Source of the DNA: a virus
Length of the DNA stretch: 23,319 nucleotides
Strand: one strand, 5' to 3'
Virus record (IMG/VR): IMGVR_UViG_3300042556_001965
Span: 1 to 23,319 of that record
The position numbers and the translations under genes were made by a program. This document shows, piece by piece, positions 7,054-12,980 of this stretch. Each line of letters opens with the position of its first letter. The first letter of the stretch is position 1. Below the pieces are notes generated by a model. The model searched no databases, was not told the origin of the DNA, and saw nothing but the letters and a program-made list of their open reading frames with translations.

Positions 7054-8039
7054 GCTGGGTCCGTCTCGACATCGACCTCCCGATGGATGGTCGACTGACG
7101 GCCTCGGGTCATGCGTGGGCGTGGCCCGCGGTCCTAACCAGGGCGAAGAGCGGCGACGGCTACGTCTCGGCGCGGGACCTCTCGCCTCGGGTCATGGCGC
7201 ATCTCTGGGGCCCGTCGGTCGAGGCATGGTCGGACGCTGTCGCCTACTTCCTCGAGGAGGGTCTCCTCGTCGTCGATGGGGACGGCTACCGGGTCGAGGG
7301 ATGGTCGGAGACCCAGCGGGACAACACGGGGGCGGAGCGTCAGCGTCGCCTCCGGGCGTCGAGGCGGGAGACGACCGAGGAGCCCGTCGAGGAGTCCGAC
7401 CCGTCACGCGACGTCACGCGACGTCACGCGACGTCACGCGACAACTCGGACAGTCACGCGACGTCACGCGACGTCACGGACGGTCACGCCTACAGTACAG
7501 TACAGGACAGGACAATACAGGACAGGACAACAACATCCTCCTCCTCCTCCATACCTCCTCCCCCCTCGAGGACGCCCGAGGAGGACGAGGACCTGAGGTC
7601 GGTCGTCGATGCGTGGCTCTCGACGCAACTCACGCCCCGAGGTCACGTCCGAGTCCAGGCGACCGGACACGAGCTCGAGGCGCTCCGGCGGACCCTGTCG
7701 ACTCACGGTCGAGAGCGGACCCTCGCGAGCATCCGTCGAGCGGCTGACACGGCGGAGACCGCGTCGCCTAAGCTCTCGCTCTTTTTGGCAATCGCGGAGC
7801 GCGGGGTCCTCGAGGGCCCCAGGCCGGAGACCCCGAGACGCGAGGGGAAGTCCGAGACGAAGACGAAGCGCGCGGAGCTCGCGGCGGATGACGACTACTG
7901 GGCGGAGGGACGAGAGGCGTCTAAGCGTCTCGGCGGGCGACTTGTGACGAAAGTCCCGGGCGTCGGCTACATCGCGACGGAGGAGCTCACGCCCGAGCAT
8001 ATCGCGGCGGTCGAGGCGGCGGGTTTCGCAGTTCTCTAA
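7050..8039 (+). CDS. Replication initiator / replisome organizer-like protein
   Basis: The 329-aa protein starts at GTG 7050, overlapping the previous stop. Its N-terminal 95 residues (WVRLDIDLPMDGRLTASG, then ALTRAKSGDGYVSARDLSPR-type and VEGWSETQR segments) resemble the winged-helix domain of phage replisome organizers, which bind the origin and recruit helicase. Residues about 118-172 are low complexity and encoded by iteron-like DNA (7403-7530) and a CCT-rich tract. This is the lambda O arrangement, with the origin inside the initiator gene. The C-terminal part (residues 185-329) is helical and charged and may contact the helicase or its loader, encoded two genes downstream. The family call is by pattern and context; moderately sure. 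Confidence 0.7.
   Translation: MSWVRLDIDLPMDGRLTASGHAWAWPAVLTRAKSGDGYVSARDLSPRVMAHLWGPSVEAWSDAVAYFLEEGLLVVDGDGYRVEGWSETQRDNTGAERQRRLRASRRETTEEPVEESDPSRDVTRRHATSRDNSDSHATSRDVTDGHAYSTVQDRTIQDRTTTSSSSSIPPPPSRTPEEDEDLRSVVDAWLSTQLTPRGHVRVQATGHELEALRRTLSTHGRERTLASIRRAADTAETASPKLSLFLAIAERGVLEGPRPETPRREGKSETKTKRAELAADDDYWAEGREASKRLGGRLVTKVPGVGYIATEELTPEHIAAVEAAGFAVL
7403..7569 (+). other. Probable phage replication origin: iterons plus 5-bp repeats and a pyrimidine tract
   Basis: GTCACGCGAC is repeated four times head to tail (7403-7442). One divergent 10-mer follows, then two more perfect copies (7453-7472), then GTCACGGACG and GTCACGCC, all in strict 10-bp register up to 7490. Eight 5-bp units of TACAG, GACAG or GACAA follow (7491-7530), including a perfect 15-bp tandem repeat (7501-7515 and 7516-7530). 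A CCT/TCC pyrimidine tract (about 7535-7565) comes next. Binding sites on one helix face, beside a locally less GC-rich segment inside the initiator gene, match the lambda-type origin. No experimental proof is implied. Confidence 0.65.
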
Positions 8040-8046
8040 CTTGACG

Positions 8047-8096
8047 ACGCCCGCGGAGGGCGTAAAACCGGAGAGCCGCTGGGGAGCGGCGAAAGG
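8047..8096 (+). promoter_or_regulatory. Tandem hairpins plus GAAAGG leader before the gene at 8104
   Basis: ACGCCC(GCGGA)GGGCGT (8047-8063) is a 6-bp stem placed 7 bases after the upstream stop codon. GCCGCT(GGGG)AGCGGC (8075-8090) then runs into GAAAGG (8091-8096), 7 nt before ATG 8104. The second part is identical to 3843-3864. The first hairpin resembles 3793-3808 (GACGAGCCC...GGAGGGCG), so the same two-hairpin cassette stands before two different genes. Confidence 0.6.
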
Positions 8097-8103
8097 ACAC
8101 GAC

Positions 8104-8661
8104 ATGGATAAGCGAATCGGCACGGCGGATAACTACGCGATCTCGGACGAGGTCGCGGCGGCTCAACTCCGCTACCGCTACGAAAAGACCCCGGAATACC
8201 GGGAGTGGCTCGAGGCGGTCGCGGCGTGGCGACGATGCGGGATGGATGGGCCCCAGCCTCCCGCGCCGGACCTGACTCAGGGTCTCCAAGAGTACCGGGA
8301 CGGGGTCCCGACGCGGCGCGTCTCGGTCGATCTCTGGAGAGAGGACACGCGAGGCCTCGACCTCCGCGACATCCCCTCGAGCGCATACCGGGCGACGGCT
8401 CGGGACCGATGGCGACTCCTCGGAGCCGTCCTCCCGGGTCGAGACCAGGTTGCGGTCGGACCGGAGGACCTCGCCTCGACGATGGTCCGGTTCGCCCTTA
8501 TGGACCTCAACCTGAGGCGACCAGGGGACGGCGGGGACGCCTATCACGACATGGTCGCGGAGCTCTACCGACTCGCCCTCGACGCGGCGCGGGAGATGGT
8601 CGACTACCTGATGACCGCGGACATCGAGTCGGCGCTCGGTCGACGGGAGGACGACGCGTGA
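8104..8661 (+). CDS. Hypothetical protein of the replication operon
   Basis: This 185-aa acidic soluble protein begins at ATG 8104, set by GAAAGG 7 nt upstream. It has an early helical, Tyr/Arg-rich segment (AAAQLRYRYEKTPEYREWLEAVAAWRR), a Pro-rich middle and a helical end (YHDMVAELYRLALDAAREMVDYL). No recognised motif was found. It lies between the initiator and the helicase loader and is coupled to the loader by GTGA, so a replication accessory role is plausible from context only. Confidence 0.6.
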   Translation: MDKRIGTADNYAISDEVAAAQLRYRYEKTPEYREWLEAVAAWRRCGMDGPQPPAPDLTQGLQEYRDGVPTRRVSVDLWREDTRGLDLRDIPSSAYRATARDRWRLLGAVLPGRDQVAVGPEDLASTMVRFALMDLNLRRPGDGGDAYHDMVAELYRLALDAAREMVDYLMTADIESALGRREDDA

Positions 8662-9443
8662 AGAAGCTCATCACGGAGGAGGAGATCGTCTGGGTCGATG
8701 CGTGGGCGGTCGAGATGCGGAGGCTCATCGCGGAGCGCGGACAGTCCGGACCGCCTCGCCCTCTTAGCTGGGGAGACGTCCGGGTCGAGGCGGAGGGTCG
8801 GGTCTGCGTCTGGACCGCGCCTAAGTGTCAGGTCTGCGGCGGGCTCGGCTACGATACCTCGACGGGCGAGCGTTGCCCCTGTCGGGGTCCGCATGACGGC
8901 GGGGTCATGTGGCGTGTCCATGCGCTCAATAACGCCCGCATCCCCGCGAAGTGTATCCAGCGGACCTCTCGCGACATGCTCTCGTCGACGGCGAAGTGGG
9001 TCGAGGAATGGCAGCCGTCGGCGCGCGGCTACATCCTCCTCTCAGACCCGGGGACGGGTAAAACCCACTACATGGCGGCGATGGTCCTCGCCTTCATCGA
9101 GCGCGGGGTAAGGGCTCGGATGCTCGACTGGCCTACGTTCCTCCGGGAGCGGCGCGCGGCGCTCGGGAATCAGATTCGGCTCGACGCTCAGCTCGACATC
9201 ATCCAGACCGCGCCGGTCCTCTGTATCGACGAGCTCGCTCGCGAGCGGGAGACCCAGTGGACCGAGGACGTCCTCGACGAGGTCATCGAGGCCAGGTATC
9301 AGAGCGGACGGACGACCATCATCGCGAGCAACGCGAAGCCGGACGGGTTCGAGGCCTACATGGGCCCGCGCCTCTACTCCCGGCTCGTCAGCATGGCCCG
9401 GGTCGTCGAGTTCCGAGGCATCGACCAGAGGAGGGCGCAGTGA
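8658..9443 (+). CDS. DnaC-like helicase loader ATPase
   Basis: The 261-aa protein has a zinc-binding-like cluster (C57-x2-C60, C73-x-C75) followed by an AAA+ domain. Visible motifs are Walker A SDPGTGKT (residues 129-136), Walker B VLCIDE (187-192), sensor 1 with N225 in TIIASN, and PRLYSRL (237-243), which carries the arginine-finger-type residue of DnaC and IstB proteins. The order CxxC domain then AAA+ is that of phage DnaC-type loaders, which place the replicative helicase on origin DNA melted by the initiator. The GTG start at 8658 overlaps the previous stop. No phage helicase gene is in the window, so it probably loads the host DnaB. Confidence 0.85.
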   Translation: MKKLITEEEIVWVDAWAVEMRRLIAERGQSGPPRPLSWGDVRVEAEGRVCVWTAPKCQVCGGLGYDTSTGERCPCRGPHDGGVMWRVHALNNARIPAKCIQRTSRDMLSSTAKWVEEWQPSARGYILLSDPGTGKTHYMAAMVLAFIERGVRARMLDWPTFLRERRAALGNQIRLDAQLDIIQTAPVLCIDELARERETQWTEDVLDEVIEARYQSGRTTIIASNAKPDGFEAYMGPRLYSRLVSMARVVEFRGIDQRRAQ

Positions 9444-9655
9444 TGGAGCGAGTCCTGACGATGTGGCCCCAGGTGCGGCGGTCGAGCGGGGAGCCGTGTC
9501 CGGTGTGCGGGTCGAGGATGGATGCGCGCTCCCAGCGGGTCACGGCGTCCGACCTCGACGAGCGGCGGACATGGTGGCTCGCCTCGACAAAGTGTGAGGG
9601 GTGCGGCTCCTACTCCGAGGAGCTCGAGGACGGGGGACCCGATGGCGCGGCCTGA
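9443..9655 (+). CDS. Small zinc-ribbon protein
   Basis: The 70-aa protein carries two CxxC knuckles, CPVC (residues 19-22) and CEGC (51-54), the spacing of a small zinc ribbon. The rest is charged. ATG 9443 overlaps the loader stop (TGATG), and its own end overlaps the next gene by 14 bases. Such small phage ribbons usually bind nucleic acid or polymerase, but no specific family is recognised. Confidence 0.65.
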   Translation: MERVLTMWPQVRRSSGEPCPVCGSRMDARSQRVTASDLDERRTWWLASTKCEGCGSYSEELEDGGPDGAA

Positions 9656-10094
9656 TTCATCGGCGCGACTCGCGCTCATAGACGCTCTCCGGCGACATGG
9701 TCTCCGCGGAGTCGTCCAGGACATCGGGACGGTCCGGGCCCGGTTCGGCGGTCTGGCTCTCATCGAGCATGTCCCGAAAGGCGGCAAGGGTCCGACCATG
9801 TGGAGGACTTGGACGACGACGCGAGGGCAAGGGTGGCACGAAGCGGACGAGCTCCATCTCGCGGTCGAGCGCGTCGTCGATGGTCTGAGGGAGGTCCGAG
9901 ACCTCGCGATGGAGGCGCTCGGGCAGTGTATCCGACCGGACATCACTCCTCCGATTGTCGAGGACCCGGAGCCGACGGAGGCGCAGTGGGCGTCGGCGCG
10001 TCGTGTCGCGGAGCTCTCTGGGCTACCGACTCAACTCTCGTCGCTCGTCGAGAAGTCGGTCGCGAAACTCCTCGCTCGAAACTCCATCCGATGA
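9642..10094 (+). CDS. Hypothetical protein
   Basis: The 150-aa protein starts at ATG 9642 inside the end of the zinc-ribbon gene, with GGGGGA just upstream as ribosome-binding site. It has an N-terminal helical part (ARLALIDALRRHGLRGVVQD), a central basic beta-like region (MWRTWTTTRGQGWHEADELH) and a helical C-terminal half. I do not recognise it. Gene order places it with replication and recombination functions. Confidence 0.6.
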   Translation: MARPDSSARLALIDALRRHGLRGVVQDIGTVRARFGGLALIEHVPKGGKGPTMWRTWTTTRGQGWHEADELHLAVERVVDGLREVRDLAMEALGQCIRPDITPPIVEDPEPTEAQWASARRVAELSGLPTQLSSLVEKSVAKLLARNSIR

Positions 10095-10116
10095 GCAACG
10101 CAACCAGGGGCGCCGA

Positions 10117-10141
10117 TTCTGGCCACATGGCCAGAAAGGGG
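10117..10141 (+). promoter_or_regulatory. Perfect hairpin plus GAAAGGGG leader before the resolvase gene
   Basis: TTCTGGCC (10117-10124), loop ACAT, and GGCCAGAA (10129-10136) make a perfect 8-bp stem, or 9 bp with a 2-nt loop. The arm's end merges into GAAAGGGG (10134-10141); GAAAGG ends 7 nt before ATG 10147. The stem sequence is unrelated to the GCCGCT hairpins, yet the architecture and spacing are the same. Confidence 0.55.
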
Positions 10142-10146
10142 CAGAA

Positions 10147-10695
10147 ATGAACACAACAGCATCCCGAGGCGCGACCTCTAAGTCCCGCGGCGACCAGTGG
10201 GAGGAGGCGCTCTCCGATTATCACGACCTCCTCGCCCGGGCGGGAAAGGCGCACATTCAGCGGGTCCCGACTCCGGTCACGGTCCTCGGGCCCGTCAAGC
10301 CAGACGCTCGAGGGCGTCGGTCGTTCCCGGCCTGTTTCGCGGCTCGAGCTGGGGTCGACTTCGTCGGCGTCCTCGCGGGCGGTCGGGCGTGCTACCTCGA
10401 GGCGAAGACATGCAGCACGGAGCGCTGGGAGTTCGCGTCGGCGCTCGTCGCTCCGACCGCCTCCCGGGTCCCGGGTCCCGAGTGGGAGAGCCTGACTCGA
10501 TGTCGAGCTCTCGGCGGTCTCGCCCTCGTCCTCCTCGACTGGTCCTCGGCGGGCGCCGGATTCTGGGCTGTCGACTTCCTCGCCCTCGAGATACTCCGCG
10601 ACCGAGGCGCGGCGTCGGTCGGTCAGACGACCCTCGCGGGCCTCCCTAGCAACCTCGTCCGACCGATACAGGGGGTTCGATGGCTCCCCGAATAA
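10147..10695 (+). CDS. RecU-like Holliday junction resolvase / PD-(D/E)XK nuclease
   Basis: The 182-aa protein resembles RecU. Features are RGDQWEEALSDYH (residues 14-26), AHIQRVPTPV (35-44), GVDFVGVLAGGRACYLEAK (69-87) and a late LTRCRALGGLALVLL. The nuclease core reads D71...E85-A-K87, with E19 or E20 as a likely further acid, consistent with PD-(D/E)XK enzymes. RecU cuts four-way junctions, and phage versions often travel with RecT or Erf annealing proteins as here, clearing recombination intermediates before packaging. The ATG is set by GAAAGGGG and follows a strong hairpin. It overlaps the next gene by 16 bases. Confidence 0.65.
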   Translation: MNTTASRGATSKSRGDQWEEALSDYHDLLARAGKAHIQRVPTPVTVLGPVKPDARGRRSFPACFAARAGVDFVGVLAGGRACYLEAKTCSTERWEFASALVAPTASRVPGPEWESLTRCRALGGLALVLLDWSSAGAGFWAVDFLALEILRDRGAASVGQTTLAGLPSNLVRPIQGVRWLPE

Positions 10696-11774
10696 ATGGC
10701 AAGGGCCCGGGCCTCACGACCGGGGTCCCGGTCCGCTACATACATCGCCTCAGAGCGGCGCAAGTGGAGACCTACGCGGACGGGCGATACTACTCGGTCC
10801 GCTACCTCGTCGCCTCTCGCATCCTCCGTCGACTCCAGGCGATAGGCTACGCGGCGGAGCTCGAGCTCGACCATCTCTTCCCCGTGGCTCATCGCTACGT
10901 CCTCGAGCCGATGCGAGCGCTCGAGCAGCGGGACCTGACCTCAGAGAATCCGACCTACTCCGTCGACCTTCCTTACCCGGTGATGGCGTGCCTCGAGGCG
11001 TATCGCGGAGACTATGGGCTCACGTCTCGCGCTCGGGCGACGGTCCAGCTCCTCGACCTCGACGAGGCGGATGATGACCGGGTCTACGCCGAGGAGCGGA
11101 TGACGTTCAATGTCCCGGTCGCGTTCGCTGCGTCCCTCGAGGCGTGGCAGATAGCGAGCAAGAAGTCCGGGCGGAGCATCGCCCTTACGTCCCTCGTCGT
11201 CTATCAGCTATCGGCGGCGCTCGCGGACGAGGGCATCGAGCACAACATTTCACGCGAGGCGCGGGTCCGATGGCGTACCGTCCCGAGCGACATCCCGCGC
11301 CTCATCGAGGAGTGTAACCTAAAGGCGAACATTCCTCGGATGCTCCGTCCCGCGCTCGAGCGCGCGCGCGCGGTCCTCAGAGCGCGGGGCGAGGTCGGGT
11401 CGGGCGATGGGTATAGCGAGACCATCCTCCGCTTACTCTGGAGCCGAGTGGGAAAGCCACTACCCGAGGCGCTCCGGGAGTCAAATCCCGGCGTCTTTGA
11501 GCGCGCGGTGAGTAAACCCAAGGTCCAGAACGGTCCGGATGTCTACGCGGAGCGGTTCCTCGTCCTCTGTCGAGAGCGAGCGGCGCGGGATAAGTGGCTC
11601 GCTCGAGGCGGCGTCGGTCGGGCTCCGCTGTCGACGGTCGACGACCATCTGGGGCGCACGGTACATCGGGCGCACGCTCAGCGCGTCGCGATAGACCGCG
11701 GCCTCCATACCTCCGACCAGGTGCGGACGAAAAAACGCGGAGGACGACGCGAGGGTGCGCTCGGTCTCTGGTAG
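10680..11774 (+). CDS. Hypothetical protein ending the replication operon
   Basis: The 364-aa soluble protein begins at ATG 10680 inside the resolvase gene, preceded by GGGGG at 10671-10675. It is Arg- and Glu-rich, mostly helical, with segments such as YSVRYLVASRILRRLQAIGY and MTFNVPVAFAASLEAWQIASKKSGRSI, and a basic C-terminus (RTKKRGGRREG). No catalytic or binding motif was recognised. Its TAG stop is part of the TAGAGT element at 11772, so the gene ends at a promoter-like site. It might be a DNA-binding or late-regulatory protein given its basic tail and position; this is a guess. Confidence 0.6.
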   Translation: MAPRINGKGPGLTTGVPVRYIHRLRAAQVETYADGRYYSVRYLVASRILRRLQAIGYAAELELDHLFPVAHRYVLEPMRALEQRDLTSENPTYSVDLPYPVMACLEAYRGDYGLTSRARATVQLLDLDEADDDRVYAEERMTFNVPVAFAASLEAWQIASKKSGRSIALTSLVVYQLSAALADEGIEHNISREARVRWRTVPSDIPRLIEECNLKANIPRMLRPALERARAVLRARGEVGSGDGYSETILRLLWSRVGKPLPEALRESNPGVFERAVSKPKVQNGPDVYAERFLVLCRERAARDKWLARGGVGRAPLSTVDDHLGRTVHRAHAQRVAIDRGLHTSDQVRTKKRGGRREGALGLW

Positions 11775-12012
11775 AGTCTCCGGGCGTCCGTCCGTCGATG
11801 TCGACCCCTCGCTTATGTGCCGGGCTAAGGGTGAGACTCTCTCTCCGGTCGGCGGGCGGACGTGCTACACTCTCGGAGCCGGGGCGGGACGGTCCTCCCC
11901 CCGAGTCCGCTATCGCGCCTCGCCCTCGTCCGTTGTCCGCGACGGCGACGGCCTCTAGCGGCTCCCGTCCCGGCAATACCCTCCGCCTCCTCGATGTGGT
12001 AGGCTCTCGCCC
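11769..12012 (+). promoter_or_regulatory. Late regulatory gap with three extended -10 elements
   Basis: No credible gene lies between the stop at 11774 and ATG 12013. The gap holds three TG-N-TA-NNN-T elements: TGGTAGAGT (11769-11777), TGCTACACT (11863-11871) and TGGTAGGCT (11997-12005). They fit extended -10 promoters, which need little -35 sequence. The last lies 7 nt from the endolysin ATG. Inverted repeats also occur (AGAGTCTC 11773-11780 with GAGACTCT 11833-11840). The early-to-late switch would be expected here. Confidence 0.5.
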
Positions 12013-12540
12013 ATGAGCGACCGCCTATCCCCGCATTTCTCCGACATCGAGTTCCTCGACTGGCGCTCGGGTCACAAGTGGCTCACGGCGACCAGTCGCC
12101 CGCGCTATCTCGAGCTCGCGACGCGGACCCTCGAGCCGCTCCGCTCGGAGCTCGGGCGCTCGATTGCGGTCGTCTCGGGTGAGCGGCGGGAGTCTAAGAC
12201 CGCGGCGAATAGTCGCCACATGCCTCCGGAGCTTCGGCCTAGTCCGCGGGAGCGGGGAAAGCCGGACGGCTCTCCGGACGCGGCGGCGGACCTCAAGTCC
12301 GCGGGCGTGACTCCGCTCGAGCTCGCGACCCTCGCTCTCCGGCTCATGGCCCAGAGGGTCATCCCGGTCGGGGGCGTGGGGATTTACCCGACGTTCGTGC
12401 ACATCGACAACCGAGGGCGCCTCGCATCATGGCGCGGCTCGGGCGTCGATGAGGCGACGTGGAATCGATTTCGGGGCGCGGTCGCCGACTGCGCTACATG
12501 CATACGCATCTCGATGGAGGTCTCGAACGATGATGACTAA
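12013..12540 (+). CDS. M15-family peptidase endolysin
   Basis: The 175-aa protein matches the D-Ala-D-Ala carboxypeptidase-like M15 fold used by many phage endolysins to cut peptidoglycan peptides. Visible elements are SPHFSDIEF near the start, LEPLRSELGRSIAVVSGERR (residues 41-59), SRH (H69), AADL (D93) and FVHID (H130, D132), which supply the zinc ligands and catalytic acid. The His-to-Asp gap is 24 residues instead of the usual short SxHxxGxAxD, so it carries a Pro/Arg-rich insertion. No signal peptide is present, so holin-dependent release is expected. ATG 12013 lies 7 nt after a TAGGCT -10 element with no Shine-Dalgarno sequence, predicting a leaderless mRNA. Confidence 0.75.
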   Translation: MSDRLSPHFSDIEFLDWRSGHKWLTATSRPRYLELATRTLEPLRSELGRSIAVVSGERRESKTAANSRHMPPELRPSPRERGKPDGSPDAAADLKSAGVTPLELATLALRLMAQRVIPVGGVGIYPTFVHIDNRGRLASWRGSGVDEATWNRFRGAVADCATCIRISMEVSNDDD

Positions 12541-12979
12541 GCGTCTCCCTCTCGCTCTCTTCCTCGCCCTCGTCCCGACCATGTCGGGCGCGCAAGATGC
12601 CTCGGGCATTTACGGCAACGTCTACGGGTGCAAGGTCGCGGCGTTCGCCTCGGGGAGCTGGACTCAACTCGCGAGCTCCGACCTCAAGGACACGTCGACA
12701 GGCGCGGCGCTCTCGGCGGGCCTCTACCTCTCCTCGCTCTCCATCGTCTCGCGGGATGCGTGGGGCGGGGCGTCGGCATTCTTGTGCCTCGGGCCCTCGG
12801 CGACTTGTCCGGCCTCGACGACGGATGCTCCGCGCATCGACGGCGGGACCGCGAAGAGCATCGAGGTCCGCGGCGTCCTCTCGGGTCCGAGCGCGGCTCC
12901 GATGACGACCCTCGCGATTCGTGGCAACGGCGCGGCGGCGACCCTTGAGGTCTGCGCTCATTACCGAAAGGCTCCGTGA
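12530..12979 (+). CDS. Small exported protein with signal peptide
   Basis: The 149-aa protein starts with a typical Sec signal peptide, [19 protein letters not shown], with cleavage likely after the SGA or nearby. The mature part is small-residue-rich and beta-like with several cysteines ([31 protein letters not shown]), which could form disulfides outside the cytoplasm. The ATG (12530 or 12533) is set by GGAGGT 8 nt upstream, inside the endolysin gene. I do not recognise the family. Its place between endolysin and tail fibre suggests a periplasmic or virion-surface role; a Sec-exported phage structural protein would be unusual. Confidence 0.65.
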   Translation: MMTKRLPLALFLALVPTMSGAQDASGIYGNVYGCKVAAFASGSWTQLASSDLKDTSTGAALSAGLYLSSLSIVSRDAWGGASAFLCLGPSATCPASTTDAPRIDGGTAKSIEVRGVLSGPSAAPMTTLAIRGNGAAATLEVCAHYRKAP

Positions 12980-12980
12980 C

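Noticed and set aside
10127-10150. Seven-residue ORF MARKGQK whose stop overlaps the resolvase start
   Set aside because: Its ATG is in the hairpin loop with no ribosome-binding site; more likely a by-product of the hairpin and GAAAGGGG leader.
11377-11976. 199-aa - strand frame reaching into the regulatory gap
   Set aside because: Mostly antisense to the 10680-11774 gene and of shadow composition; the gap part is explained better by promoter elements.
11755-12016. Open + strand frames in the 11775-12012 gap
   Set aside because: No convincing ribosome-binding sites or natural composition; they start inside the upstream gene or cross the promoter elements.
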